From Pipra filicauda (Eukaryota; Chordata; Aves; Passeriformes; Pipridae), in the NCBI RefSeq assembly GCF_003945595.2, contig NW_024104763.1, positions 160,578-224,577 on the forward strand: a stretch of DNA of 64,000 bases. The letters run 5' to 3'. The notes below the pieces were generated by a model. That model had not been told where the DNA came from. It did not search any database and was given only the letters and a program-made list of their open reading frames with translations. A program made the translations under genes and the position numbers. Each line of letters begins with the position of its first letter. Within the stretch, counting starts at the first letter, position 1. Positions 1-13,200 of this stretch are shown here, piece after piece.

Positions 1-762
1 GAAAATCATTCAGTCAGTAGCATTGCATTGCAGGATTGCATGTATCAGTGACAGAGCAGACCAGATGTTTCTCCACTTCTAAATATTTTTTTTGTTTTTC
101 TCCTTTTATTAAAATAACTGCTGTTCTTACCATAGATGTTCTTTCACAGATGGAGACATAGTGGTAATAGCATTCACACGTTAAGTCCTATTTTAAATGA
201 TTGTTCTATTATTACCAGGGGATTGATTTCAGTAACTACATACCTTATCAATTCCCTCCATATTTCATGGAAAACACACCGCTACTGTTTTCTGCTATAA
301 TGTTTTAATTTGTAGTCTGCATGAATTCCAGTGTTATTTAGCCTAAACTGAGTCCAAACTTTTCCTTTCCAGAGTGTTTGCTCAAGCACTAAAGCAGCGC
401 AAGACCTTCTGTCTTCATAACAGATGCCTAACAATGGTGATGGGTACCTAGCATTATTTTTTAAAGCTATTTGAGTTCAAATCCCACCAGTAAGGACAGG
501 ATGGGTTGCAACTGGTTGGAGCCCATGTAGGAATTGAGCAGCATCAGTTTTTAAACAGCAACAGGAATCAACCATGTAGAGATGTCCCGCTCTCTGCCAG
601 CCAGAAACTAACAACATCTTGGTCTGGGATTGAACTCCCACCTGTCCTATGCTTATGGAGAACTAAGCAAGAAGGCTTGGCATAGTGGTAATTTTATAAT
701 AAACTAGGTAGGGGGGAAATAGAATTTGGAAAATATTAAAACTTTTATTTTTTCAACTTGTT

Positions 763-810
763 GTTGCTTTCTGAGTAACATTTTCTGTTGATTTCTGAGT
801 AACATTTTCC
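763..810. repeat. Two-copy tandem repeat, 24-bp unit
   Basis: Two adjacent 24-base copies (763-786 and 787-810) share the core CTGAGTAACATTTTC and differ at two positions. This is a local duplication of the slippage type. No function is suggested. Confidence 0.85.
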
Positions 811-3800
811 TCTTGTTTTAATCAAATTGTAATTCTGTGTTCATACAATATTCTCATGAGTGATTTTTTTAATGTGAAATGTTAATTTTATTTCTCAAAA
901 AAATCTAGAATCTCTATGTCTACATCAGATAAATGTATTTGTCTCCATGTGCAAAACCACCAGAAAAAAATCAAAGTTGATTTTGATTAGTTTTTGCTTC
1001 AGTTTCTTCATTACTTTTATTTCCCCTATGATTTGAGGAAGATGTGGTGATCTTTCCTTAAATTTTATTTTTTTAAATTCTAGGCTTTTTCTCTTTAGTC
1101 TAGAGTCTTCAATGCCTGTCTATGTCTTCTAAAAGGACAGAGATAAAAATGTGCATGTGTGAGATATAATTTCAGTTTTATGTGGTTTATTGTAGGGCTG
1201 CCTCTGACTATATCTATTTTAATTTTTTTTGACAGAAAAGATAAAATGTGAACTCCAGGCATTAGGAAGCCTGCCGTATCTTGCAATGCATGAAAGACTG
1301 CAGTGAGAAAACCTCAGAGGTTTCTACATTGCAACTTAGGTAGAATAGACTGCAATGACATTGGGGATTTAAGTATTCTGCTGTCAAATATAGCAAATAA
1401 AGTAGTACCTGCCACTACTATTTTTTATGACTTTCATAGGGGATTTCTGCAAAAGCTTTGTTACTTCCTGAATGTCACTGTTCACATGGAATTAATAAAA
1501 CAGAGATGGAGAATTAAAGTCAATATTGAAAACAAAATACAGCATTAATGGTCTCAGTGTAGTTCATGACATGAACATTTAAAGAAAAGGATAGTCCTTA
1601 TTCTTTTCCTGAAAAAGGTGAAAACTAATTCCCAGGTTTAAATCTCATTTCCTCTGAGCAAATTTCATTTTGAGCTTTAGGTGTAGATTCAACATAAGAT
1701 TACACAATGGTGACAATTATTTATCAGCCCTTTGCTGATAAAGCTGTATAAGGGATTTGTAAAATCTGTCTCCTGATGTCACTTGCAGCCAAGTCCGTTT
1801 GCTTTTTGGGGTTCTGCAAAAACAGAGGTACCCTTTCAGTAATAATCTTCCAATAAAAAAGTGTTTACCCTGAATTGGAACAATATCCATAAATTTGAGC
1901 TTTTCCATGGAATGTAAATTTTCAAAATATTTTCTTTTGGGAGAATGAAATGGAATATTTCAAAAAATCCAAGCCGCAGAACCAGCTGGCTAAATATTTT
2001 AGATAGAAATCACACCAGACCATGGATTCAGCTGCTCCTAGGAGTGGTGAGCCCCATAAAACAGCAGGGAGGCCCAGTTTGCCCATCTGGCAGACTGGAG
2101 TCTGTCAGGGATTTCAACAAAATTAATGTGTTCCTGCAAGATGATTTCATTTCACTGAATCTGAGTTTTCCAGGGAAAACCAATGCACAAGAACATTTGT
2201 CTAATTCTATTGTTCATAGTCTGCATTGCAATAATTTATTGCGTGTTTGTCAAGGGTTTCCATACCCTTTTGCAGAACTTGTGGTCACACCATGATGGCT
2301 GTTGGTGTTGCTACCAGGCAACCCAACAGATTACCAGGCATCTACAGACACTGAAATGCAACATCTCCCCTAAAAGTATCTCTAACAAAGAGGGAGGAGG
2401 TAAATTCCATATGCCTCCTACATCCTAAGGGTTGCTCTTCTCTTTCTTGTGGGTGAGTATGAGAAATGAAAACGTACCTCATTTAAAAAGGATAATAAAC
2501 CCCAGGTTTAGAGTAGTATAAAGAACAGGTCTTTGAGTTGAACAAAGAAAAAATGAGTGGAATAATGGGCTCTGCCACTGCTATTACAGCTTCAGAAGAG
2601 CTGAATTTTTTCTTCCTTTTCCCCAAAATTATTTTTCTATTATATTCCATTATAACAAAAAACCTTCCTGTCATTTGTACGTAATTTAATTTCTATAACA
2701 TACATATGCACCTAAACATAAGCTCTGAGACTTGAAAATAAAATCAGGAGACAGAGGAAATCGCAGGAGCTTTTGTAGAAGGCTGGGGAAAAAATCATGT
2801 GTAACATTAGTAATTAATGCTAGAAACTCAAAGATTAACAAGATAAAGTTTTGCAGATCCTCACTAATAGCAATGAGCTTGAGATATCAAGTACTGCTTT
2901 AAATGATATCAATAACACTTCGCTGAAAAAATTTCAAAGCCAAGTAATAAATGTTGAAGCAGAAGTCGAAAGGTTGAAGCTGATTCCCTGATTTCAGCAA
3001 TTAAACCGCAGAGACATGTTAAAAAGGGCTTGAAGTGTGAAATTTTGTGGCTTGTCTTTGAAAAACAGAACACAAAAGTTATTTGGTCAGGAGGGTATGC
3101 AATCATTCCATATAATTTTGTTGGTAAAGGTGTTAGCAATTGCAGTGGCCAGTGATGTATTAATTTTTCAAAATTCTGTGTTGAAGAGTTTTGGCATGGC
3201 AAACATATTTTATGGTGTACATACAAAAATAGTGTGGAAAATTTTATCATTAAACCTATCCACTACTCTTTCTTGACCTCTTCATTGAAAAGTGATAGGT
3301 AGCAAACTGAATTCTTGAATATTGTGTCATCTCGTGAATATGACAAACGCATCAGTTTCTACAAAAATATAAGCTTTTCTTCTTTATCGAAAAAAAAATT
3401 CCAAAAAGTTACTTGAATTCATCCGTGGAATTTGAGTGTGTCCATTGCCAATACGGAAAAGGTGGTGGTCTTTAGGCTATTTGGTTCATTAAGTTTATGA
3501 AATGGTATACACTGATCTTTTGTCAAAATGAGACAAATATACAAGAATGCGATTTTAGTTGATGGAGAAATAAATAAAAATGAGAAAATCTCCAGAGGGC
3601 AAGCAACAAAACTGCTATTGACTTCTTTTCACAATTCTTACATACCAAAGAAATACAGTATGTGTTCACATAGAACATATTCGCAAGGAAGCCAAAAATT
3701 TAGATTTTACCTTGGTTCTTGCATGTTCTTGTACTCCTAATATTTCTACCTTTAAATACCACAATTTGGGGAAAAACATATGCGTCAATAGAAGTAACAA

Positions 3801-5285
3801 CTTTTTGAAGAAACTTATTTATGTTTCACTGACCCTATCGTCATTTGTCTTGATCAGTCATATTGTTCTAATTGAGATTCCCAGATGTTCAGTCTTTATT
3901 TCATTATGCTTAGAGTTTGTGAGGCAGAAGTCATCACAAACAGCTAAGCAGTTTGTAGCACTCAAAGACTGATTGCAAGAAGTTCAATTTTGGGCAAAAT
4001 AGCTAACATGGAGTGTAACCAAGGAGGCCAAAACACCACTGAAAAGTGTATGAAGTCTTCATATTAGCACTAGTAGGGTTTCACTGCTAATTGTGTTTCA
4101 GATTTTCTCATGATTCAATATTTTCAAAGGAGACTATGTACTGTGATATTCAAGGACAAAGGAATACACAAACCAGATTATTCTACCCATTTTCCGTGCT
4201 GTAAACCATAAGAAAATACTGACAATTATGAGTGTTTCCACAGGATGTATATGGACAAAATTTATTCTACCTTTGTGCATTTCAAAGGAAATGATCTCAT
4301 GGACATACTGAACAAAAGAAATTGAGAACTGGAAGGACTCCTCTTTTCTCAGCCAAAGTATAACATAATTAGCAACACAGAAAACTGTGATTGTTCAGTG
4401 GTCTGACCTCTGTGAATAATTTCAAACAAACTGAAGAAAGTGAGACTTTTATGTGAGAGTACCTGTGTTTTATGTGGGATATTCTAATCATGTAAATAAA
4501 ATCAAAATTAATTAGTATAGAATAGGATATTACAGTGAGAGACAGTTTTGTGTGTATCCATGAAAACTAGACAGTGTTTGTACAAACTCAAGATAGTGGA
4601 GAAGGTTGCAGTTTATGGGATGATGGGGGATATATATTACCTCAACCCGTAAAACTGAAGTCAACCAAATATCTTTAAGTTTGCCATTTTTTATGGTTCC
4701 ATCATATATTATACTCTGAATATGTGACAGACTCCTTGTAAAACGATGTCTTTTCAAAATATACTAATATATCTGTTAATTCCAGAATTAGTTGAGTTCC
4801 CTGAAAAGATATTTGAATTATCTTTATTTCCTTTTATTGAGAATATTTCTGGGTACAACCTACCCAGTCATATTTTCATATATTACAATTTGTTAGTAAA
4901 AGTTACTCCAAGCACATCACTGAAAAAAAATGTGTAGGTGAAGATCCAGAGTTCAGTCACCTTTATATTTTTAAGTTTGAAAAGTGCAGGAAAATCTCTG
5001 CCTTTGTGAAGAAAAAGAGTGAAAGAACTAGCTGACTTCAAGGTAGTCAGGATTTCAATATAACTGCTTTAAAACCTTATCCCACACTTCATCCAAATTT
5101 CTCTAGGATTTTGGAGCCCAGTCTTGGGAGCTGCATAGGTAGATTAATGAAGTTCAACCCCTGAGCCATGGGAGGCTGATGCAGGCAATCTGATGGGGGT
5201 TCCCATGAGTTTTCCAGCCCTCCTGCTTTGCACTCCACATATCTGAAAGCACTGCTGAGACTGACCTGCAGCCACCTGCTTACCT

Positions 5286-5310
5286 GTTAATAAAGTACAA
5301 CTTTATTAAC
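5286..5310. repeat. Perfect short palindrome (hairpin), 11-bp arms
   Basis: GTTAATAAAGT is followed by a 3-base spacer and its exact reverse complement. It is AT-rich and lies just upstream of a second TAATAAA-type motif. It could form a cruciform or hairpin, but short AT-rich palindromes also arise by chance. There is no neighbouring gene to which a terminator role could be attached. Confidence 0.7.
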
Positions 5311-6894
5311 TTTTGTAATAAACCTGCATCATCAATTGAACACCTTTTCACTGGTAGTCATTACAGCTGGGTAACTAAAATAAATGGCTGATAAGTCAGG
5401 AAATAGTGCTGACTCCCCATTGCCAAAGTGCAGCTGGAACACTGTAACCTCAGAAAACAGACTGCTCCTGGGGTTATCAGATCAAAGTGTAAAAAAGTCG
5501 TGAAAAGTACAAACAGTTATGAAATATGCAGATAAAATGTTGTTTGACCACAAAACAGCTTTCAGAGAGGGGTGAAAAGCAGTTCAGGACCAAACTCACT
5601 TTACATGTTTAACTGCATTCTGTAAAACCATTAGTCTCATCAGGCATTTTTTTTCCAAGTAATATTTCTCTTTTAAAACAAAGCACTTAAATGAATTCCT
5701 TTGGTTTCTTCTCCTTAAAATCCTTCTAACTTGTGTACAATTTATTAATCAACTATTGTTCCCTTATAGGAGACATATGTCCCAATAGAAGCAGAGGCAC
5801 ATGGAAAAAGTGGAATATTAATGGCAAAAGTAAAATACTTAATACTGAACAGAATGCTGTCTCACTCTAAATGTTCCAGATTTCAAAGCTGACATGTATA
5901 ATTTGACATTAAAGTACACAATAAGACACTTTCAGGCACATTTATTTTTTTTCACATTGAAATATACCTTTTTGTTTCACACATTAAAAACTGTATTCAA
6001 GCATCCTGCAGATTCTAATTACTATTTTAAAAAAGGATATATATTATATAGTTTACTTGCATGCTGTTCCTAGGCTCAGAGTCAACAAGTGGTACTCGTA
6101 ATTACTAAGAATTACAGAAAGGTTTGCCAATAGGCCAAAATTCTAATCTTGTCTTGGGCACCTTCAGAGGAATGAAACTAAACCTAAAGAAGGGATTGAA
6201 GACAGAAACATGGGAAATCTTGGTCTATATTTCCCTTCAGCTAGAAGTAAAAAAACTCATTGTGAGAAGAGACTCTACATAAGATCAATCTGTACTAATC
6301 TGAATTCCCCATGAATTCCAAAAATTTACAACACATCTTATTCAAAGCAGAGGACAAGCTGGAAGTAGAAAGATTACAATATTATTGATTAGAACTGATC
6401 AAAGTAAAGTTCACTAGACATACTTACATTTATTTTTAACCTTGAATGAATTAGGGGAATAATATTTTTGTCATTATTATATTATAAGGGTATAGTCTAG
6501 AGACTGGTAGAACACCAATTACTTTGAAACACTGAACATTTAGAGTCTGACTTCTTTCCTTTCAATCATTTCAAGTGTCTGAACCACAAAAGCAAGGTTC
6601 ATAAAATAAGAAATTTCATAAGAAACTCAGAAAGGTAAAAAAAAAAGCCTGGAAAAGCTAGCAAGCTGTATTGGACATGTACAGTTTTGGTAGGTAATGA
6701 AGGAAGAAAAGTGAAGGAAAATAAAGACAGTACATTTAGCCCATGACAAGTAGAGCAAAACCTAAGTCTTTGAATTCCCAAATTGCACATTATTTCATAA
6801 AACTGAAAGTCCTCTGTGCAACATGGTGCATTCTTCTGCATTCTACTGTCTTAATTCATAAAGATATATTGAGTACTTTTGTTGATAATCCCAG

Positions 6895-7194
6895 GACACT
6901 AAGAGCGATGAAGTAAAATCAGAAGTACATTTCTTCATCCAGGAATCTGATCTAGAAGCCAAAACCCATGGCAGCATTAACAGTGATCAGGATGTAGACT
7001 TTGACCCCGTGCTTTGTTCATGGTTAAAGAACAGAGAACATCTGGATCCCAGAAAACAGACACTTTTAAAGGGAATTGTACCTCACACTAAGAAGCCAGT
7101 AGAACTCTACTCAGAATTACAAAAATATTTCCTCAGTCATCTCATCATCTCATTTCATATGAGCAAGAGACACAGCATTCTAAAATGCATAAAG
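6895..7194 (+). other. Exon-like open stretch, unrecognised product
   Basis: A continuous reading frame runs from just after an in-frame TAA (6886-6888) to a TGA at 7210-7212. Within it, 6895-7194 is bounded by an AG (preceded by AATCCC) and by AAG|GTAGAC, a plausible though not strong splice donor. The enclosed segment is exactly 300 bases, a phase-0 to phase-0 exon of 100 codons. The predicted peptide is hydrophilic and of mixed composition. It includes SDQDVDFDPVLCSWLKNREH and KKPVELYSELQKYF, and is more protein-like than the surrounding frames. I do not recognise the family. The polypyrimidine tract before the acceptor is poor. It may be a real exon of a gene whose other exons lie outside or are too small to see, a pseudo-exon, or chance. 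Frames of this length do occur by chance in a window this size. Confidence 0.25.
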
Positions 7195-7212
7195 GTAGAC
7201 CCTGATTTCTGA

Positions 7213-10200
7213 TTAGTGTAAAGAAAACCCAAAATTTTTTGTATATTTTTACCAATGGACTCAGGTACCAAACAGGGGCTGTAGCAAAAGTATACTCTTA
7301 TGGGCTCTACAGGTACATTTGTATATGTACCTGTTTCTCACATAAGACGATCATAAATACATTCACTTTACTCTCTCTTCCTCCAATATCTTCCTAAGCA
7401 GTAATTATACTGTGTCTGTAGTCCTCTAAAGTGTAAGTCAGCTTCCACACAGTAAAATTAATGAGCAGCGTTGCTAAGAGCCAGGTGCTGCAGCCTAAAT
7501 GAAATGTCTTACGGAAGCTCAGGCTTTGGACCATTAACCATGGCTAATCATCATGGCTATTTTATAAACAGAAACAGATGTCCCTCCAGAGCTGTCTTAA
7601 TTTTGTTAGTGTGCAGGTACTACTTTAAACCGAACTTTATGCATTGCTCTGAAGGCTGTTGGACAACAGGAGTGGTGACACTGATTCATGTTTTATTCTG
7701 ATTGTATTCAATAATATTGCTACTCACTGTAGTGGCTAAAGACAGTGGAGAAGAACTATTCTTTTGTTGCAACTGGCTGAATTTACAAGAGTTTCCTATG
7801 CACTTGTGACTAAATGCATAGTATCTCTGAAAGTACACAAAATATGTTAAGGTACCTTTTTTATTTTCTCCAAACAAAATGCGACCTTTTAAAAGTGTTC
7901 TGGGGAAAGAGAATGAAAGATGCCAGATGACAAATGCTAAATGCTCATTGCTTAGCAAATATGCTGAACAAATACCCCAAACTTGTAAAGCCATTAAGTA
8001 CAGTAACTCATTTCACTGAAGCCCAGTGCAGGAAGACAAATAAAGAGTTAGCACTACACTCATGATAATAAAGGCAACAGAGTTACATCCCAATTGAATG
8101 TGAAGAGACATTTATTATGATGCAGCTGTATTGTAACACATTGCTTTATATTACACTCAAGTATTTCATTTAAGAATAATGAAAGAAGGCACAACAAAAA
8201 TGACACCACCTTAAGAAAACTCAAATGATATAACAATATAAATCTTCTTATGTGAAACTTTCATCTACTACTTTTACTTTCCTCTCTGCAACAAAGGAAT
8301 AGACCATATATTCACATAGATCCAACTGAGTATCATCCAGCTGGTTTACTAACATATAGTATCCTTAATCATTGTACCATCAGGCACTTTCCATTGTTAC
8401 TCTGCAAGCAACCAAACTACCATCCCTTTCAATGTTACTGCATATGAGAAAAAAACAGAAGATGAGAGGGTTGACACAAAGATGTGTGGAAAGCTACAGT
8501 AGGGAGAAGGTGTATGTGTCTAGCTCTCTGACAAAGGCAAGCTACATAGAAAATAAGAAGTCTGCCAAGTTCATTGAAGATACAAGGTCTGTCACAACAA
8601 AGAATTTAGGCATAAGCCAAGGGCATTTGTCTGAAAGCAGAAATTATTTACTTTTCCAGTAGAAAAAGTCTCAGGTTCTCAATAGAGAAAATCTGCACAG
8701 AATAGCATACCTTGCTCACCAAGGTATAGTACAATTATTTTAGCAGTTGTACCCATGTATTACTCTGATAAACAAATCTTTTGTTTTGACAGTCAACCTA
8801 TAGCTCTGTATTAACTAGCAAAGAATGATTTAAAAAAAGGTAAACTGGCTACCTGAACAACCCGAAATTTAAATCAAAAGGTAATGTCTTTTGGACACAG
8901 ACTTTATCAGTACTTAAAATGTCATTTAGTATGATTCAAAGAGAATTCTCTGAGATTTTAAGAGCTTTATAATGAAATGTTCTAGTTCTACATTATTTTT
9001 TATGAACTACAAAACTGTTCATGAATTGTAGTCACTGCGAGCTGTTTGCTCCCAGCATACCATAACCAAAGGAGATGCTGGGTCATCTGAAGGTCACCAA
9101 GTCAGAGCTGGAATTGGTGAGTGATGCTATCTAAACCATGTCACTCTTCTGTGACTGCTACTAATGCTGGTGGGGCCAAATATAAAGCACAAAGTGTGAG
9201 ATTACGAGCCAGCAGCTAAAGATTTTGGATCCTGGTTGTGACAAAAGGGGAAAAAAAAGGAGATGAAAAAATGAGTATTTCATTTCCATAGCTAAATACC
9301 AAACTGCCTGGTGTGGTCAGTGGTCAAGCAAGGTTGACCAGCACAGATTCGTCCTGTGCAGATAAATGAAAAGATATGGATATGCTCCCCTCACACCCAC
9401 ACCATTCTTGCCAAGAGATCTCAAAAGTGGTGTATTCAAGCATTCAGATAAAGGTCAGTGTTTACTGGAATCTACTCTGAATCGCAAGAGGATATGCATA
9501 TTATTAGGCCTCAGAACACTCATTGGTTCCACCAGGGGAAACAGTTTCCATCCCTCAATGCAGGCTGCAGCCTCCGAAGGAAAGGCTGCAAAGAAAATCA
9601 TTTAAATGCATAGAAGCAACACTTACCACAATGTGAGCCAGTGAAGTCATAAACTTGACGATAGCTGGCTGCTAACCCAGAATGGTTCCTAACCAGTGTT
9701 GCTGGTTGTTAGCACTTCTGTTTCGATATGCACAACAATAAATTCTTGCTCCATCACAAAAGGTGGTCACACTGCCAAATGCACAGGTAGCACCTTTATG
9801 ATCTGCAACCAAACAGAGTTGTGTATCAGACAGATCATTTTGGTAAATGACACTGGAACATCTGTCAGTGACTAACAACCTTCTGAGCCCTACTTGGAAA
9901 AAGTAGGTTTTTTTCTTACTTTGTGGATCCTGATCATTGTGTGATAAATTGTGGACTATTTTGACATTGAAAGTTTTCAGAATTAACTAGTCTTTATTCA
10001 ATCTGGAAAACAGTAAATATGTTTATACTAAGTTGTAAAGAATAATAATAAAAAGCAATTAAGCTTACCAAAGTTTTCTAGTTTATAATAGATCTCAACC
10101 CCTACCTAGTCTGTGATAAACTGTTGTTGACCTTAATCATCAGATTTTGGCTTTCTAGAGCAAGCTGATTTCATATTGAGTTCATATATGATATAGCCAA

Positions 10201-13200
10201 GCCTGAATCTGACTATGTGCTATCAGTGGGCTTAGACAGGACAAACGGATTTTCAATATTTAAAGAGAAAGGGCAGTACAGAGACTTAACTGAATTGCCT
10301 TTCCAATTATATATATACAGTCATCAATTTTTTTCCTGTTGTGGATACAAGCAATCCTTCCATCCTTTCATTGACTATATTAGAACTCAGATTTTATACA
10401 GTATCCCTGATGCTCCTGTGAAGAAAAAATTCTGCATTCTACATAAGCAGTTGTTGTAATCTTAGCTCTATAGCAGAGAAGTATCATTCTCAGTTGACTC
10501 AGATGTCTTAGAAAGCACATATACAACTAAAATTAAAAGAATTTATCTTGAATTGCAGGTGATGACACTGTCTGCAAAGCTTTGCTTGTTCATTTGAATG
10601 CATCATGTTGGAAAAGAAATCAGCAAAATCCTAATTACAAGAATGTCAGGAGAAAAGTTTGGGTTTGTTTTTCTTTTTTTCCTCTTCGCCTATTACTTTG
10701 AGTCGATTGTCATGCCCTCTTAGATAAAAAAAGTTGCATACATGAAAAAATCACGTTGAGACACTGCATAAAATAACAGAAGGGCAGAGAAATAAGTGTT
10801 TTGGAATTGCAAGATGTTTTAATATGAAAATATGTTTTAAAATACTATAATATTTGCTCAAATAGAATGCAATTTCTGCAGTATTTTTGTGTTCTTCAAC
10901 TTAACACCCTTGGTGCACTTCACATTCTTTTTAGATCTGAATTCTTTCTTTTTTCCCTTTTTCAATGAAACCAAGACAAATATCCATTAAGAGGTCAGAC
11001 CACTTAGTTAACACCACCTTTTTAAATAATAGATGAGGAGGAATTTCCTTGTGAGTTATACCTTACTGTTGAATTAACATTAAGATGTTGAAAGAAAAGA
11101 GTCACTACTATCATAGTTTACATTGGAAAAGGCAGGTACATTAATATTTCTACCAAGTCACAGTATTATACTGAGCCAATTTTAATGCACAGGGAATAGA
11201 GAAGTAGCTAGGCACATTTTACGGAAAAAAAGTATTAACATAGGCACATCAGCCAAGAAATACTTATATTCTTTTCTTCTCCTCCCTCCCTTTCTTTTCT
11301 CATCACAGATTTTCTCTTGTCTTAGGAGTTCTTATTTCTTTTGTTGTATTTTATTCCTTAGGACATAGATAAGTTATTAAAATAAATCCATCTGCTCCAT
11401 AATTGTTGTTTATTCTCACGGACAAATGTATGTTGGCTATGCTGATTCTCAACATTGTCATAGGATGTGGTATGAGAAAATTAACTATAAAAAGAACAAG
11501 GATTAGAAAGCTTAAGTTTTCCCAATCCGTTATTCATTTCTCTCACTGAATGCATTAGATAATAACTTGTAATGGTATAATTTGGCCCAGGTTCTCAAGT
11601 GTGTGTGTTAAATATCAGTGGCCTGATTTTCAGAAGTAAGATACTCTCTTGAAGACACACAGACATGTTCAAAAATATTTAATACTTTTAGGAATGGGCA
11701 AAGGTTGCCATGTCTAGATCTGCATTTAAACCCTACCAAAGGCAGAATTCAGTTTGGATCATATCCAAATTTTGGCAGCTATTTGGAAACAAGCTCCCAT
11801 GAATTTAGAAAATAACATTTTTAGAAAGAAACAACAAACCCTGCTTACCAATATGTTTGCCCTGTCAAGGCTGTCCCTGAGTCAAAAGGCTCTTCACCAC
11901 CTGTAATGTGAAACAATCTGTAAAGTGTTTATGAATTTCTAAAGAGGAGTCTCTGAATCAAACTTCAACTGAAGAGCTTGTCTTCTCTCTCTGTCATCTC
12001 TTAAATCCGTATAGAAATGAAAACAGTAGCAGTTAACAGAACAAACTCTTACAACTGTCAAAGAACAACAAGGAAACATTAAATAAATACTGTTGAAACT
12101 GAAAATATGGATGCTGAAATACTAAGTGATTAGTCTGTTAAATTCATCAGTGTACTGGTTTCATGAAATACTCTCAACATTGACCTGTGTCAGTGGAAGC
12201 CAACCAGCCCTAAATTCCCAGTAAGCTGCCTCACAGTCACTTGCCAAGCTCTCTTAAGCAGAACTACTGCCTTTAACCAGGTGAGAGTAGAGGAGGCTCA
12301 CAGAAATGGAGAAAAACTCTGGTTATCAATTTTTCAGACAAAATGTGTCTCATGACCCTTCACAATCCTAGAAAACAGCCCTGGTCCTACCAATGAAAAA
12401 TGAGCAAAGACAGTGGTGCAAGTATCTTTCAATTGATATACTATTTGATAGGACTTCATACATTTATATAAAACAGTTTCCACTGTCTACGTACATTTGT
12501 GTACATTATGGATACAGAAAGAGAGCATGAGGTGCTCTCACAGAACAACAATACTTTTTTAACCATTGCTCGACTATACAGTATGTGACAATGGAGAATA
12601 AGGTTGACATTATTTGAATTACAACCTTTTTGAATTAGATGACATTTTCATTATAATTATATATGCACTAGCAAAATAGGAAGATTTTTCATTGCCATTT
12701 CCAGGAACTAAATTATACCTATAACTAGATGCATCATAATTATAAATCACTGGTTCATAGTATTTTCCCAAGTATTTCCAAGACATTTTCAAAAGTATTT
12801 TATTAAATTATAATTTTAAAAAGAGAATGCCTTAATATTTCTAAATGTTCATACCAAAGCTGAATGCATATTTGCAGAAACATATTTATGGCTCAGTAGT
12901 AACTTCTCCATCCACATAAATTTATACAACCTCATCAGAATTGCACAATTTAGTCATGTCCAGAATAGTTAAGCAATATTCTGCATAATACACTTAAAGT
13001 GTATCTTAGGGTGTTTTTTAACAGAGTTAGATGGTCATTTCCATCAAAGTGTTGGGTACAGCACTTGCAGAGGCATCCAGCGTATATTCACCAAAACAAG
13101 TGTGAAAACAGAACATCTGGGAGTTGCACAGAGATTTTCATAGGCTGTGACAAAGCTATCTCTACATACATGTTTTTAAGATTAACATGAGCTGAGGTCT

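Larger units (their letters stand above)
1..6885. other. AT-rich non-coding stretch
   Basis: No recognisable gene or transposon is visible apart from the small repeats listed separately. Open frames are short, start at arbitrary ATGs and show no familiar domain. An old, decayed repeat or a conserved non-coding element could not be recognised here without comparison to other genomes. Confidence 0.6.

Noticed and set aside
10300..10320. Short (TA)n run as a possible promoter element
   Set aside because: A run of only a few units in AT-rich DNA, with no neighbouring gene or other promoter signals.
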